Part shown: piece after piece, positions 57,525 to 64,000 of the stretch
Numbering within the stretch: the stretch's first letter is position 1
Layout of the letters: each line of letters begins with the position of its first letter
From: Pedococcus sp031456495
Lineage (GTDB): Bacteria > Actinomycetota > Actinomycetes > Actinomycetales > Dermatophilaceae
NCBI RefSeq assembly: GCF_031456495.1
Contig: NZ_JAVDUW010000001.1
Location: 1,736,001 to 1,800,000, forward strand
Length of the DNA: 64,000 nucleotides
Reading direction: 5' to 3'
Program-made: the position numbers and the translations under genes
The notes under the pieces: model-generated
Database searches by the model: none
The model's input: the letters and a program-made list of their open reading frames with translations, nothing else
Told to the model about the DNA's origin: nothing

Positions 57525-59131
57525 CGGACGAGCACCGCCCGGGCCTGGGGGTGCTCCGCGCCGAGGTGGACGTGGGAGTCGGCGAGGGCGACGAGCTCCG
57601 GCCGGTGGGTCACGGCGACGACGCAGCGAGAGTCGGCCAGCGCGCGGATCGCCTTGTGCGCCATCGCCATCGAGTCGTCATCCAGGTGTGCGGTCGGCTC
57701 GTCGAGCAGGACGACCGGTGCGTCGCCGAGCGCCGCGCGGGCCAGGACGAGGCGTGCCCGTTGCCCCGCGGACAGGCCGCGCCCGTCGTCGCCGAGCCGG
57801 GTGTCGAGGCCCTGCGGGAGGGCGGCGACCACGCCGTCGAGGCCGACCGCCCGCAGCGCCGACCACACGGCGTCGGCCGGGGTGTCGGGCCCCGTGCCGA
57901 GCGTGAGGTTCTCGCGCACGGTGCCCGCGGTGAGGAAGGGCCGCTGCGTGACGAGGTGGGTCGCGGGCGCCCGGACCACCCCGGCGTCCGGCGTGCGGAG
58001 CCCGGCCAGCAGCTCGAGCAGCGTCGTCTTGCCGATGCCCGACGGGCCGGTCACCGCGGTGAGGCCGGGTCCGGCGTCGAGGTCGAGACCGGTGAGGGTC
58101 GGGCGGTCCGCGCCGGGGTGGGTGTACGCGAGGCCGCGCACCGAGATGCCCGGCACCGTGGGCACGGGCGGTTCCGCGGGCCCGGCCTGCGGGTCGTCGC
58201 CGGCGAGCTCCCGCGTCGCGTCGGCGAGGGCCTGCGCGCCGTCGGCGGCGTTGTGGAACTCGGCGCCCACCCGGCGCACCGGCCAGTACGCCTCGGGCGC
58301 GAGCAGGATCGCGAGCAGGCCGGTGGACAGGTCGACGGTGCCGTGGGTCAGCCGGATGCCGACGAACACGGCCACGATCGCCACGCAGATGCTGGCGAGC
58401 AGCTCCAGCGCGGCCGAGCTGAGGAAGGCCAGTCGCAGCGTCGCCATCGTGGCGACCCGGTGCCGCTGGCTGACCGCGCCGACGACCTCGACCTGGCGCT
58501 CGCCGCGGCCGTACGACACCAGGGTCGGCAGGCCTCGCACGACGTCGAGGAAGTGGCCGCTGAGACCGGCGAGCGCCTGCCACCGCCGCTGGGTCGCGTC
58601 CTGCGTCGTCGCACCGATCAGGGCGGCGAAGACCGGGAGCAGCGGCAGCGTCAGCACCACGACGAGCGCGCTGAGGGGGTCGACGACCACCATGACCACG
58701 ACCGCGAGGGCCGGGACCACCGCGGCGGTGACCAGCGCGGGCAGGAAGCGCGCGACGTACGGCTCGACGCTCGCCGACCCCGACGTGGCGAGCGTGACGG
58801 CGGTGGCCGGGTCCGGGCGTGTCTCGACCGGTGCGCCGAGCCAGCGCGCGACCAGGCGGTGCCGCAGCGCCGAGCTCACCGTCGTCCCGGCGCGCGCCGC
58901 GACCCGCTCACCGGTGTGGGCGAGCAGGCCGCGGACCACGAACAGAGCGACGAGGTATGCCGCGGGCTCGGCCAGCGAGGTGCCCCTCACCACCGCGACG
59001 ACGACGGCGGTGAGGGCGAAGGCGGTGGCCACGGTGGCCACGCCCGAGGCGATGCCGACTGCCGCGAGGACGGCGAGGGGCCGCCGGGCCTCGGGGACGG
59101 TGCGCAGGAGCTGGGGGTCGAACGGACGCAT
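57521..59131 (-). CDS. cydD: Thiol reductant ABC exporter subunit CydD
   Basis: 536 residues. The membrane domain contains LVARWLGAPVE, PALAVVVMVVVDPLSALVVVLTLPLLPVFAALIG, SGHFLDVVRGLPTLVSYGR and APEAYWPVRRVGAEFHNAADG, all CydD marks. ABC domain: LTAVTGPSGIGKTTLLELLAG, LSAGQRARLVLARAAL, VVLLDEPTAHLD. The usual N-terminal extension is short. The ATG at 59131 begins MRPFDPQLLR, 14 bp after the cydB stop. Partner of CydC. Confidence 0.95.
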   Translation of the reverse strand: MRPFDPQLLRTVPEARRPLAVLAAVGIASGVATVATAFALTAVVVAVVRGTSLAEPAAYLVALFVVRGLLAHTGERVAARAGTTVSSALRHRLVARWLGAPVETRPDPATAVTLATSGSASVEPYVARFLPALVTAAVVPALAVVVMVVVDPLSALVVVLTLPLLPVFAALIGATTQDATQRRWQALAGLSGHFLDVVRGLPTLVSYGRGERQVEVVGAVSQRHRVATMATLRLAFLSSAALELLASICVAIVAVFVGIRLTHGTVDLSTGLLAILLAPEAYWPVRRVGAEFHNAADGAQALADATRELAGDDPQAGPAEPPVPTVPGISVRGLAYTHPGADRPTLTGLDLDAGPGLTAVTGPSGIGKTTLLELLAGLRTPDAGVVRAPATHLVTQRPFLTAGTVRENLTLGTGPDTPADAVWSALRAVGLDGVVAALPQGLDTRLGDDGRGLSAGQRARLVLARAALGDAPVVLLDEPTAHLDDDSMAMAHKAIRALADSRCVVAVTHRPELVALADSHVHLGAEHPQARAVLVR

Positions 59132-59145
59132 CGACAGCCAAGCCC

Positions 59146-60171
59146 TCAGTGCATCGCGGGCGCGGGGATGTGCTGGGTCCCGATCCGCTTGCGGAAGACC
59201 CAGTACGTCCACGCCTGGTAGGCCACGACGAGCGGCGTGAAGACGACCGCGACCCAGGTCATGATCGTCAGCGTCCGGTCGGTGCTCGAGGCGTTGGCGG
59301 TCGTCAGGGACCAGGCGGCGTTGGTCGTGCTCGGCATGACGTCGGGGAACAGCAGGAGGAAGTACGTCGCCACGGCCATCGCGATGGTGACGAACGTGCC
59401 GGTGAAGGCCCAGCCCTCGCGACCGCGGGCCCCGGCGGCCAGCGCGCCGAGCAGCGCCCCGGCGGCCAGCACGGTGGTCGCCCAGGACCAGCCGTCGCCC
59501 TGCTGGAAGCCCAGCACGCCCAGCAGCGCCACGGCGAGGACCGCGGTGACGGCGCCGGTGCGGATCGCGATCCGGCGGGCGTCCTCGCGGATGTCACCGG
59601 TCGTCTTCAGGGCGGTGAAGAAGGCGCCGTGGGTGAGGAAGAGCCCGAGCGTGACCAGGCCGCCGAGGAGCGACAGCGGGTTCAGCAGGGTGAACAGGTT
59701 GCCCGTGAACTCCTTGTTCGCCGCGATCGGCAGGCCGCGCACGACGTTGGTCAGGGCGACGCCCCAGAGCAGTGCCGGCACGACCGACCCGGCCACGATC
59801 GCGACGTCCCAGCGCCGGCGCCACTGCGCGTCGTCCCTCTTGCCCCGGTAGTCGAACCCGAGGTTGCGGACGATGAGCGCCACGAGGATGAGCAGCAGCG
59901 GCAGGTAGAACGCGCTGAACATCGTGGCGTACCAGTGCGGGAAGGCCGCGAAGGTCGCGCCACCGGCGGTGAGGACCCACACCTCGTTGCCGTCCCAGAC
60001 CGGGCCGATCGTGTTGACCAGGACCCGGCGGCGCTTCTCGGTGTCCTCGGCGTCACGGCCGCGGCCGAGGACCGGCAGCAGCATGCCGACACCGAAGTCG
60101 AAGCCCTCCAGGACGAAGTAGCCGGTCCACAGGACGGCGATGAGGATGAACCAGACGGTGCTGAGCTCCAT
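59146..60171 (-). CDS. cydB: Cytochrome bd quinol oxidase subunit II
   Basis: 341 residues, nine or so helices. The start STVWFILIAVLWTGYFVLEGFDFGVGMLLPVLGR is diagnostic, with NTIGPVWDGNEVWVLTAGGATFAAFPHWYATMFS and LRNLGFDYRGKRDD-type segments following. With CydA it forms the high-affinity terminal oxidase used at low oxygen or under respiratory stress. Located 28 bp after cydA in a cydABDC operon. Confidence 0.97.
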   Translation of the reverse strand: MELSTVWFILIAVLWTGYFVLEGFDFGVGMLLPVLGRGRDAEDTEKRRRVLVNTIGPVWDGNEVWVLTAGGATFAAFPHWYATMFSAFYLPLLLILVALIVRNLGFDYRGKRDDAQWRRRWDVAIVAGSVVPALLWGVALTNVVRGLPIAANKEFTGNLFTLLNPLSLLGGLVTLGLFLTHGAFFTALKTTGDIREDARRIAIRTGAVTAVLAVALLGVLGFQQGDGWSWATTVLAAGALLGALAAGARGREGWAFTGTFVTIAMAVATYFLLLFPDVMPSTTNAAWSLTTANASSTDRTLTIMTWVAVVFTPLVVAYQAWTYWVFRKRIGTQHIPAPAMH

Positions 60172-60199
60172 GACGGATTCCGTTCTCGTGGTTGGGGTC

Positions 60200-61630
60200 T
60201 CAGTACGCGAACGCCAGCGGGGCGTCCTCGTCGGTGGACTCGGGGGTGGCCGGCTCCTCGAACGGCGGGGCGCCGGCCCGCAGGTAGGTGAGGAAGAGCT
60301 TGACCTCGACGACCGCGAGCACGCCGTAGAGCAGCGTGTAGACGACCATCGACGTGACGACCTCCCCTGCCGACACCGAGGGCGAGACGCCCGTCGCGGT
60401 CGACATCACGCCGAAGACGAGCCAGGGCTGGCGGCCGACCTCGGTGAAGATCCAGCCGAAGCTGTTGCCCAGCACCGGGAGCAGCGGCGCGGCGAGGACG
60501 AGCCAGTGCCACCAGCGCGCGCGCGGCACGCGGTCGCGCCGGGTGGTCCACAGCGTGGCGACGGCGATGAGGGCGGCCAGGACGCCGACGCCGATCATGA
60601 GCCGGAACGCCCAGTACGACAGGGGGATGTTGGGCGCGTAGGTCGCGTCCATGGTGAGCGGGTTGCCGGCGAACTGCGTCGCGTACTGCGCCTTGAGGTC
60701 GTTGATGCCCTGGACGCTGCCGTCGAAGCGGCCGGTCGCGAGGAAGCTCAGCAGGCCGGGGACGGTGATCGAGAACTTCTCGTGGCTGCCGTCGAGCGAC
60801 CCGACGGTGAAGAGGCTGAACGGCGCGTTGCCGGCGGAGGAGGTGTAGAGCGCCTCGGCGGCCGCCATCTTCATCGGCTGGACCTCGGTCATGATCTTGC
60901 CCTGGATGTCACCCGTGACCGAGACCGCGAGGCCGGCGACCAGGGTCACCCACGCGCCGAGCCGGGTCGACCGGCGGTACATCGGGGCGTCCTCGCCGAC
61001 GTCCGCGCGCCGCAGGTGCCACAGCGAGACGGCCATGACCATCGCGCCGCCGACCATGTACGCCGCCGTGACCACGTGCGGGAACGTCACGAGCTGCACC
61101 TTGTTGGTCAGGACGGCGACGAAGTCGGTGAGCTCGGCCCGGTGGGTCTGCGGGTTGTACCGGTACCCGACCGGGTGCTGCATGAACGAGTTGGCGGCGA
61201 GGATGAAGTACGCCGACAGCAGGGTGCCGACGTGCACGATCCACATCGTCGCGGCGTGCAGCTTCTCCGGGATCCGGCCCCAGCCGAAGATCCACAGCCC
61301 GAGGAAGGTCGACTCGAGGAAGAACGCGAGCAGCGCCTCGATGGCCAGCGGCGCCCCGAAGATGTCACCGACGAACCGGCTGTAGTCGGACCAGTTCATG
61401 CCGAACTGGAACTCCTGCACGATGCCGGTGACGAGCCCCAGGGCGAAGTTGATGGTGAAGAGCTTCCCGAACAGCTTGGCCAGCCTCAGGTCGTCCGGGC
61501 GGTGCCGTCGGACCCACGCCGTGTGGTACCACGCGACCAGGGCTGACAGCCCGATCGTGATGGGCACGAAGAGGAAGTGGTACACGGTGGTGATGGCGAA
61601 CTGCCACCGCGCGAGGTCGAGGTTGTCCAT
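60200..61630 (-). CDS. cydA: Cytochrome bd quinol oxidase subunit I
   Basis: 476 residues. DLARWQFAITTVYHFLFVPITIGL holds the haem-ligand His near residue 19, followed by FALGLVTGIVQEFQFGMNW, FLESTFLGLWIFGWGRIP, HVVTAAYMVGGAMVM and the GRQPWLVFG motif near the C-terminal quarter. The Q-loop is of the short type usual in actinobacteria. GGAGAG lies 6 nt before the ATG. The promoter region carries two BlaI-type dyads, with TAGTAT (61703-61708 on the minus strand) as -10 candidate. Confidence 0.97.
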   Translation of the reverse strand: MDNLDLARWQFAITTVYHFLFVPITIGLSALVAWYHTAWVRRHRPDDLRLAKLFGKLFTINFALGLVTGIVQEFQFGMNWSDYSRFVGDIFGAPLAIEALLAFFLESTFLGLWIFGWGRIPEKLHAATMWIVHVGTLLSAYFILAANSFMQHPVGYRYNPQTHRAELTDFVAVLTNKVQLVTFPHVVTAAYMVGGAMVMAVSLWHLRRADVGEDAPMYRRSTRLGAWVTLVAGLAVSVTGDIQGKIMTEVQPMKMAAAEALYTSSAGNAPFSLFTVGSLDGSHEKFSITVPGLLSFLATGRFDGSVQGINDLKAQYATQFAGNPLTMDATYAPNIPLSYWAFRLMIGVGVLAALIAVATLWTTRRDRVPRARWWHWLVLAAPLLPVLGNSFGWIFTEVGRQPWLVFGVMSTATGVSPSVSAGEVVTSMVVYTLLYGVLAVVEVKLFLTYLRAGAPPFEEPATPESTDEDAPLAFAY

Positions 61631-61684
61631 CGGGGACTCTCCGGGGCTCGTCGGGTCGAGAAAGGCGTGCTGCGGACGCCGAAC

Positions 61685-61720
61685 TACTACGTTCCGTAGT
61701 AAATACTACGCCTCGTCGTA
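61685..61720 (-). promoter_or_regulatory. Two tandem BlaI-type operators over the cydA promoter
   Basis: TACTACG-TTC-CGTAGTA (61685-61701, perfect) and TACTACG-CCT-CGTCGTA (61704-61720, one mismatch), centres 19 bp apart. The TAGTAT -10 candidate of cydA (61703-61708, minus strand) lies within the second. They start 55 bp before the cydA ATG. A blaI gene is in the same operon. Confidence 0.7.
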
Positions 61721-61790
61721 GATAGGTTGGCAGGGCCGAAGGTCCCGGGCGGCTGTGACCTGCGGCACCTCCTCGAGCGCACCGGCTTAC

Positions 61791-61796
61791 TAGGGT
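61791..61796 (+). promoter_or_regulatory. -10 hexamer TAGGGT of a leaderless promoter
   Basis: TAGGGT ends 7 nt before the ATG at 61804. Confidence 0.55.
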
Positions 61797-61803
61797 CGCC
61801 GGT

Positions 61804-62511
61804 ATGCCGCGTGCCCGCCGTCCGCTCGTTCTCGTCCCCGCCCGGTTTGCGGCCGTGATCGACGGCCGCGAGCGGCCGGGCGTCTTCGCGCCCCGCACGC
61901 TGGTGGACGCCGTCAGCCGGGCCGGCGGCGAGCCGGTGCTGGCCTGGCCCGACACGGCCGAGCGTGCCGAGGTCCTCGTCTCAGTCGCGGATGCCGTTGT
62001 CCTGCAAGGCGGCGACGACCTCGACCTGCGGCCGTTCGGTGTGACCGAGGTCCACCCGCGCGAGGTCCATCCGCTGCCGGAGCAGGACGCTGCGGACGTC
62101 GCGGTCACGCGGGCCGCGCTCGCCGCCGGCCTGCCGGTGCTGGCCATCTGCCGTGGCATGCAGGTCCTCAACGTCGTGCTGGGCGGGACGATCCACCAGC
62201 ACTACGACGAGACCACGGTGGCGCACGCCAGCAACCCGCACGACGTCGACGTCGTCCCGGGCACCCTGCTCGAGTCGGTCGTCGGGCCCGGCGCGCGCGG
62301 CGGTTGGTCGAACCACCACCAGGCCTGCGACCGGCTGGCCGACGGCATGGTCCTGTCGGCGACGACTCCCGACGGTTGCGTCGAGGCCTTCGAGTCGACC
62401 GACGGGTCGGTCCTCGCGGTGCAGTGGCACCCCGAGGTGGACGCCGAGCGCGTCCCGCACCAGCAGGCGCTCTTCGACTGGGTCGTGCGTGCCGCCGGCC
62501 GGACCGCCTGA
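61804..62511 (+). CDS. Gamma-glutamyl-gamma-aminobutyrate hydrolase-type class I GATase
   Basis: 235 residues: DAVVLQGGDDLDLRPFG, nucleophile elbow LAICRGMQVLNVVLGGTIHQH (catalytic Cys), SNHHQACDRL and VQWHPEVDAE (catalytic His and Glu). This matches peptidase C26/PuuD-like enzymes that split gamma-glutamyl bonds, in putrescine breakdown or related amide hydrolysis. The other putrescine genes are not adjacent. Its stop codon falls in the first unit of a 14-bp tandem repeat. Confidence 0.92.
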   Translation: MPRARRPLVLVPARFAAVIDGRERPGVFAPRTLVDAVSRAGGEPVLAWPDTAERAEVLVSVADAVVLQGGDDLDLRPFGVTEVHPREVHPLPEQDAADVAVTRAALAAGLPVLAICRGMQVLNVVLGGTIHQHYDETTVAHASNPHDVDVVPGTLLESVVGPGARGGWSNHHQACDRLADGMVLSATTPDGCVEAFESTDGSVLAVQWHPEVDAERVPHQQALFDWVVRAAGRTA

Positions 62512-62584
62512 GACGGACCGCCTGAGACGGACCGCCTGAGACGGACCGCGTGAGACGGACCGCTCGAGACGGACCACCTGACAC
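62501..62584. repeat. 14-bp tandem repeat, six units
   Basis: Units of consensus GGACCGCCTGAGAC at 62501, 62515, 62529, 62543, 62557 and 62571. The first three are identical and the last three carry one to three changes. It begins inside the last codons of the GATase gene and fills most of the 199-bp gap before the phospholipase gene. Each unit contains TGA in a shifting frame. Confidence 0.9.
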
Positions 62585-62710
62585 CCGAACTTCCACCGGC
62601 TGTCACCGGGGCGGCACCGGGAGTTGGGCCGCGGCGCTGAACTGCCGACGAGGGTGGGCGGGCCCGCGTGCCCGCCCCCACGGCATACCCGTCTCCCCGA
62701 GGAGTTCCCA

Positions 62711-64000
62711 TGGTCGACCTCGACCGCCGCCGGTTCCTGCAGATCACCGGCGGCGCCGCCGCCCTGACGCTGCTGGACCAGAGCATCGCCCGCGCCGCCT
62801 CCATCCCCGCGAACCGGGCCACCGGCTCGTTGCGCGACGTCGAGCACGTCGTCGTCCTCATGCAGGAGAACCGGTCGTTCGAGCACTACCTCGGCTCGCT
62901 GCGCGGCGTCCGCGGCTTCGGCGACCCGCACCCGGCGCAGCTGCCCAGCGGCCGCTCGGTGTGGCACCAGTCCGACGGCACCCGCGAGTACCTTCCGTTC
63001 CACCCCAGTGCCGACGACCTCGGCGCGCAGTTCCTCGAGGGCCTGCCGCACGGCTGGACCGACGGGCAGGCGGCGGTCAACCGCGGCCACTGGGACGGCT
63101 GGGTCCCGGCCAAGGGGACGACGACGATGGCGCACCTCGAGCGCCGCGACGCCTCGTTCCACTACGCGCTGGCCGACGCGTTCACCGTGTGCGACGCGTA
63201 CTACTGCTCGTTCATCGGCAACACCGACCCCAACCGCTACTACCTCTGGTCGGGCTGGACCGGCAACGACGGCAAGGGCGGCGGCCCGGTCCTCTACAAC
63301 GACGAGCTCGGGTACGACTGGACGACCTACCCGGAGCGGCTCGAGCGGGCCGGCGTCTCGTGGAAGGTCTACCAGGACCAGGGCACCGGCCTGGACGCCC
63401 AGGGCTCCTGGGGGTGGACGTCCGACCCGTACATCGGCAACTACGGCGACAACTCGCTGCTGTACTTCAACGCCTACCGCAACGCGAAGCCGGGCGATGC
63501 CCTGTACGAGAAGGCGCGCCGGGGGACGAACGCAGCGGCCGGCGAGGACTACTTCGCCCAGCTGCGCCGTGACGTCCAGGCGGGGACCCTGCCGTCGGTG
63601 AGCTGGGTCGCCGCGCCCGAGGCGTTCAGCGAGCACTCGAACTGGCCCACGAACTACGGCGCCTGGTACCTCAGCAAGGTCCTCGACGCGCTCACGTCCG
63701 ACCCCGAGGTCTGGAGCAGGACCGCCCTGTTCATCACCTACGACGAGAACGACGGCTTCTTCGACCACCTCGTCCCGCCGCACGCCACCAGCCCGGTGAT
63801 CCCCGGCGCCTCGACCGTGCCCACCGACAACGAGTTCTACGACGGCACGCACGGCCCGGGCAGCTACGGCCTCGGCCCGCGGGTGCCGATGTTCGTGATC
63901 TCCCCGTGGAGCACCGGCGGCTGGGTCTGCTCGGAGACCTTCGACCACACCTCGGTGATCCGGTTCCTGGAGCAGCGGTTCGGGGTCGAGGAGCCCAACA
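62711..64000 (+). CDS. Tat-exported phosphocholine-type phospholipase C / phosphoesterase, 3' end outside window
   Basis: 430 codons visible, open to the right edge. VDLDRRRFLQITGGAAALTLL is a twin-arginine signal (RRRFLQ). The mature part starts VEHVVVLMQENRSFEHYLGSLRGVRGFGD, the phosphoesterase (PF04185-type) signature, and contains FSEHSNWPTNYGAW, LFITYDENDGFFDHLVPP and GPRVPMFVISPWSTGG. It hydrolyses phosphodiesters of phospholipids or acts as an acid phosphatase outside the cell. GAGGAG stands 5 nt before the ATG. Confidence 0.94.

Noticed and set aside
55677..59240. Open frame of about 1187 codons on the + strand opposite cydC and cydD
   Set aside because: Shadow of third-position GC in the real minus-strand genes; Ser/Arg/Ala-rich, no motif.
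62501..62584. CRISPR array
   Set aside because: Units are contiguous 14-mers with no spacers.
1..64000. GTATGCCG as a chromosome-orientation signal (KOPS or Chi type)
   Set aside because: Copies are nearly equal in both orientations; such signals are strongly strand-biased within a replichore. A window spanning ori or ter is not excluded, but the orientations are intermixed throughout.
1..64000. tRNA, rRNA, riboswitch, insertion sequence and prophage genes
   Set aside because: Looked for cloverleaf ends, transposase or integrase motifs and known riboswitch cores by eye; none recognised. A covariance-model scan would be needed to exclude small RNAs.

Overview
The window is about 64 kb of very GC-rich DNA (roughly 73 % by eye) from an actinobacterium. 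GTG starts are common, genes are dense, and many genes appear to be leaderless. Family content (SARP regulator, GAF-ANTAR regulator, DinB/DUF664 proteins, F420-type LLM oxidoreductase, DUF5926, BlaI/M56 pair, cydABDC) fits Actinomycetia. A Micrococcales genus such as those in Intrasporangiaceae is plausible, but this is inference. No tRNA, rRNA, CRISPR array, prophage or insertion sequence was seen. It reads as ordinary chromosome with two families of small palindromic repeats.

Layout: 0-7 kb, a SARP/AfsR-like regulator (left end cut off), then on the minus strand an MMPL exporter with a hemerythrin-like gene, and SoxR with an EEP-family nuclease/phosphatase. 7-16 kb, a fructosamine-kinase/PfkB pair, a GAF-ANTAR regulator followed by a terminator and a DsbA-like protein without its CXXC, a DUF2183 phosphatase, a formamidopyrimidine-type glycosylase, an APH-like kinase, a rhodanese and a small secreted protein. 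16-27 kb, hydrolases, an AAA ATPase, acetyltransferases, a DinB/pentapeptide operon, a divergent WYL regulator, an AlkZ-like glycosylase, DUF421, an ECF sigma/Ogt pair and a glycerophosphodiesterase. 27-36 kb, a cell-envelope glycosyltransferase cluster (GT2, two polytopic GT-C/GT87 proteins, a membrane phosphatase-like protein), a GDT1 transporter and pheA. 36-48 kb, zwf, a frameshifted potassium channel, a lipid-phosphatase/diacylglycerol-kinase operon, LysE, serS, an FMN alpha-hydroxyacid oxidase, HAD and hotdog proteins, a SpoU methyltransferase and a VOC protein. 48-62 kb, purB, an aldo/keto reductase, an LLM-hemerythrin fusion, a low-molecular-weight PTP, and one long minus-strand cytochrome bd operon cydA-cydB-cydD-cydC-blaI-M56. 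62-64 kb, a GATase-type hydrolase, a 14-bp minisatellite and the start of a Tat-exported phospholipase C.

Four regulatory observations stand out. (i) The octamer GTATGCCG occurs about 46 times, equally in both orientations and in several reading frames, using otherwise rare codons (TAT, ATA, GCA). This is roughly twenty times what base composition would give. (ii) The same three-unit direct repeat (CTTGGG-like, 11-bp period), 10 bp from a -10-like hexamer, stands before the MMPL exporter and a distant secreted-protein gene. This is the classic SARP-box geometry, and a SARP gene lies next door. (iii) Two tandem BlaI-type dyads lie over the predicted cydA promoter, and a blaI/M56 pair is the tail of the same operon, suggesting autoregulated BlaI control of the terminal oxidase. 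(iv) More than twenty genes have a TANNNT or NANNNT hexamer exactly 6-7 nt before the start codon, indicating leaderless transcription.
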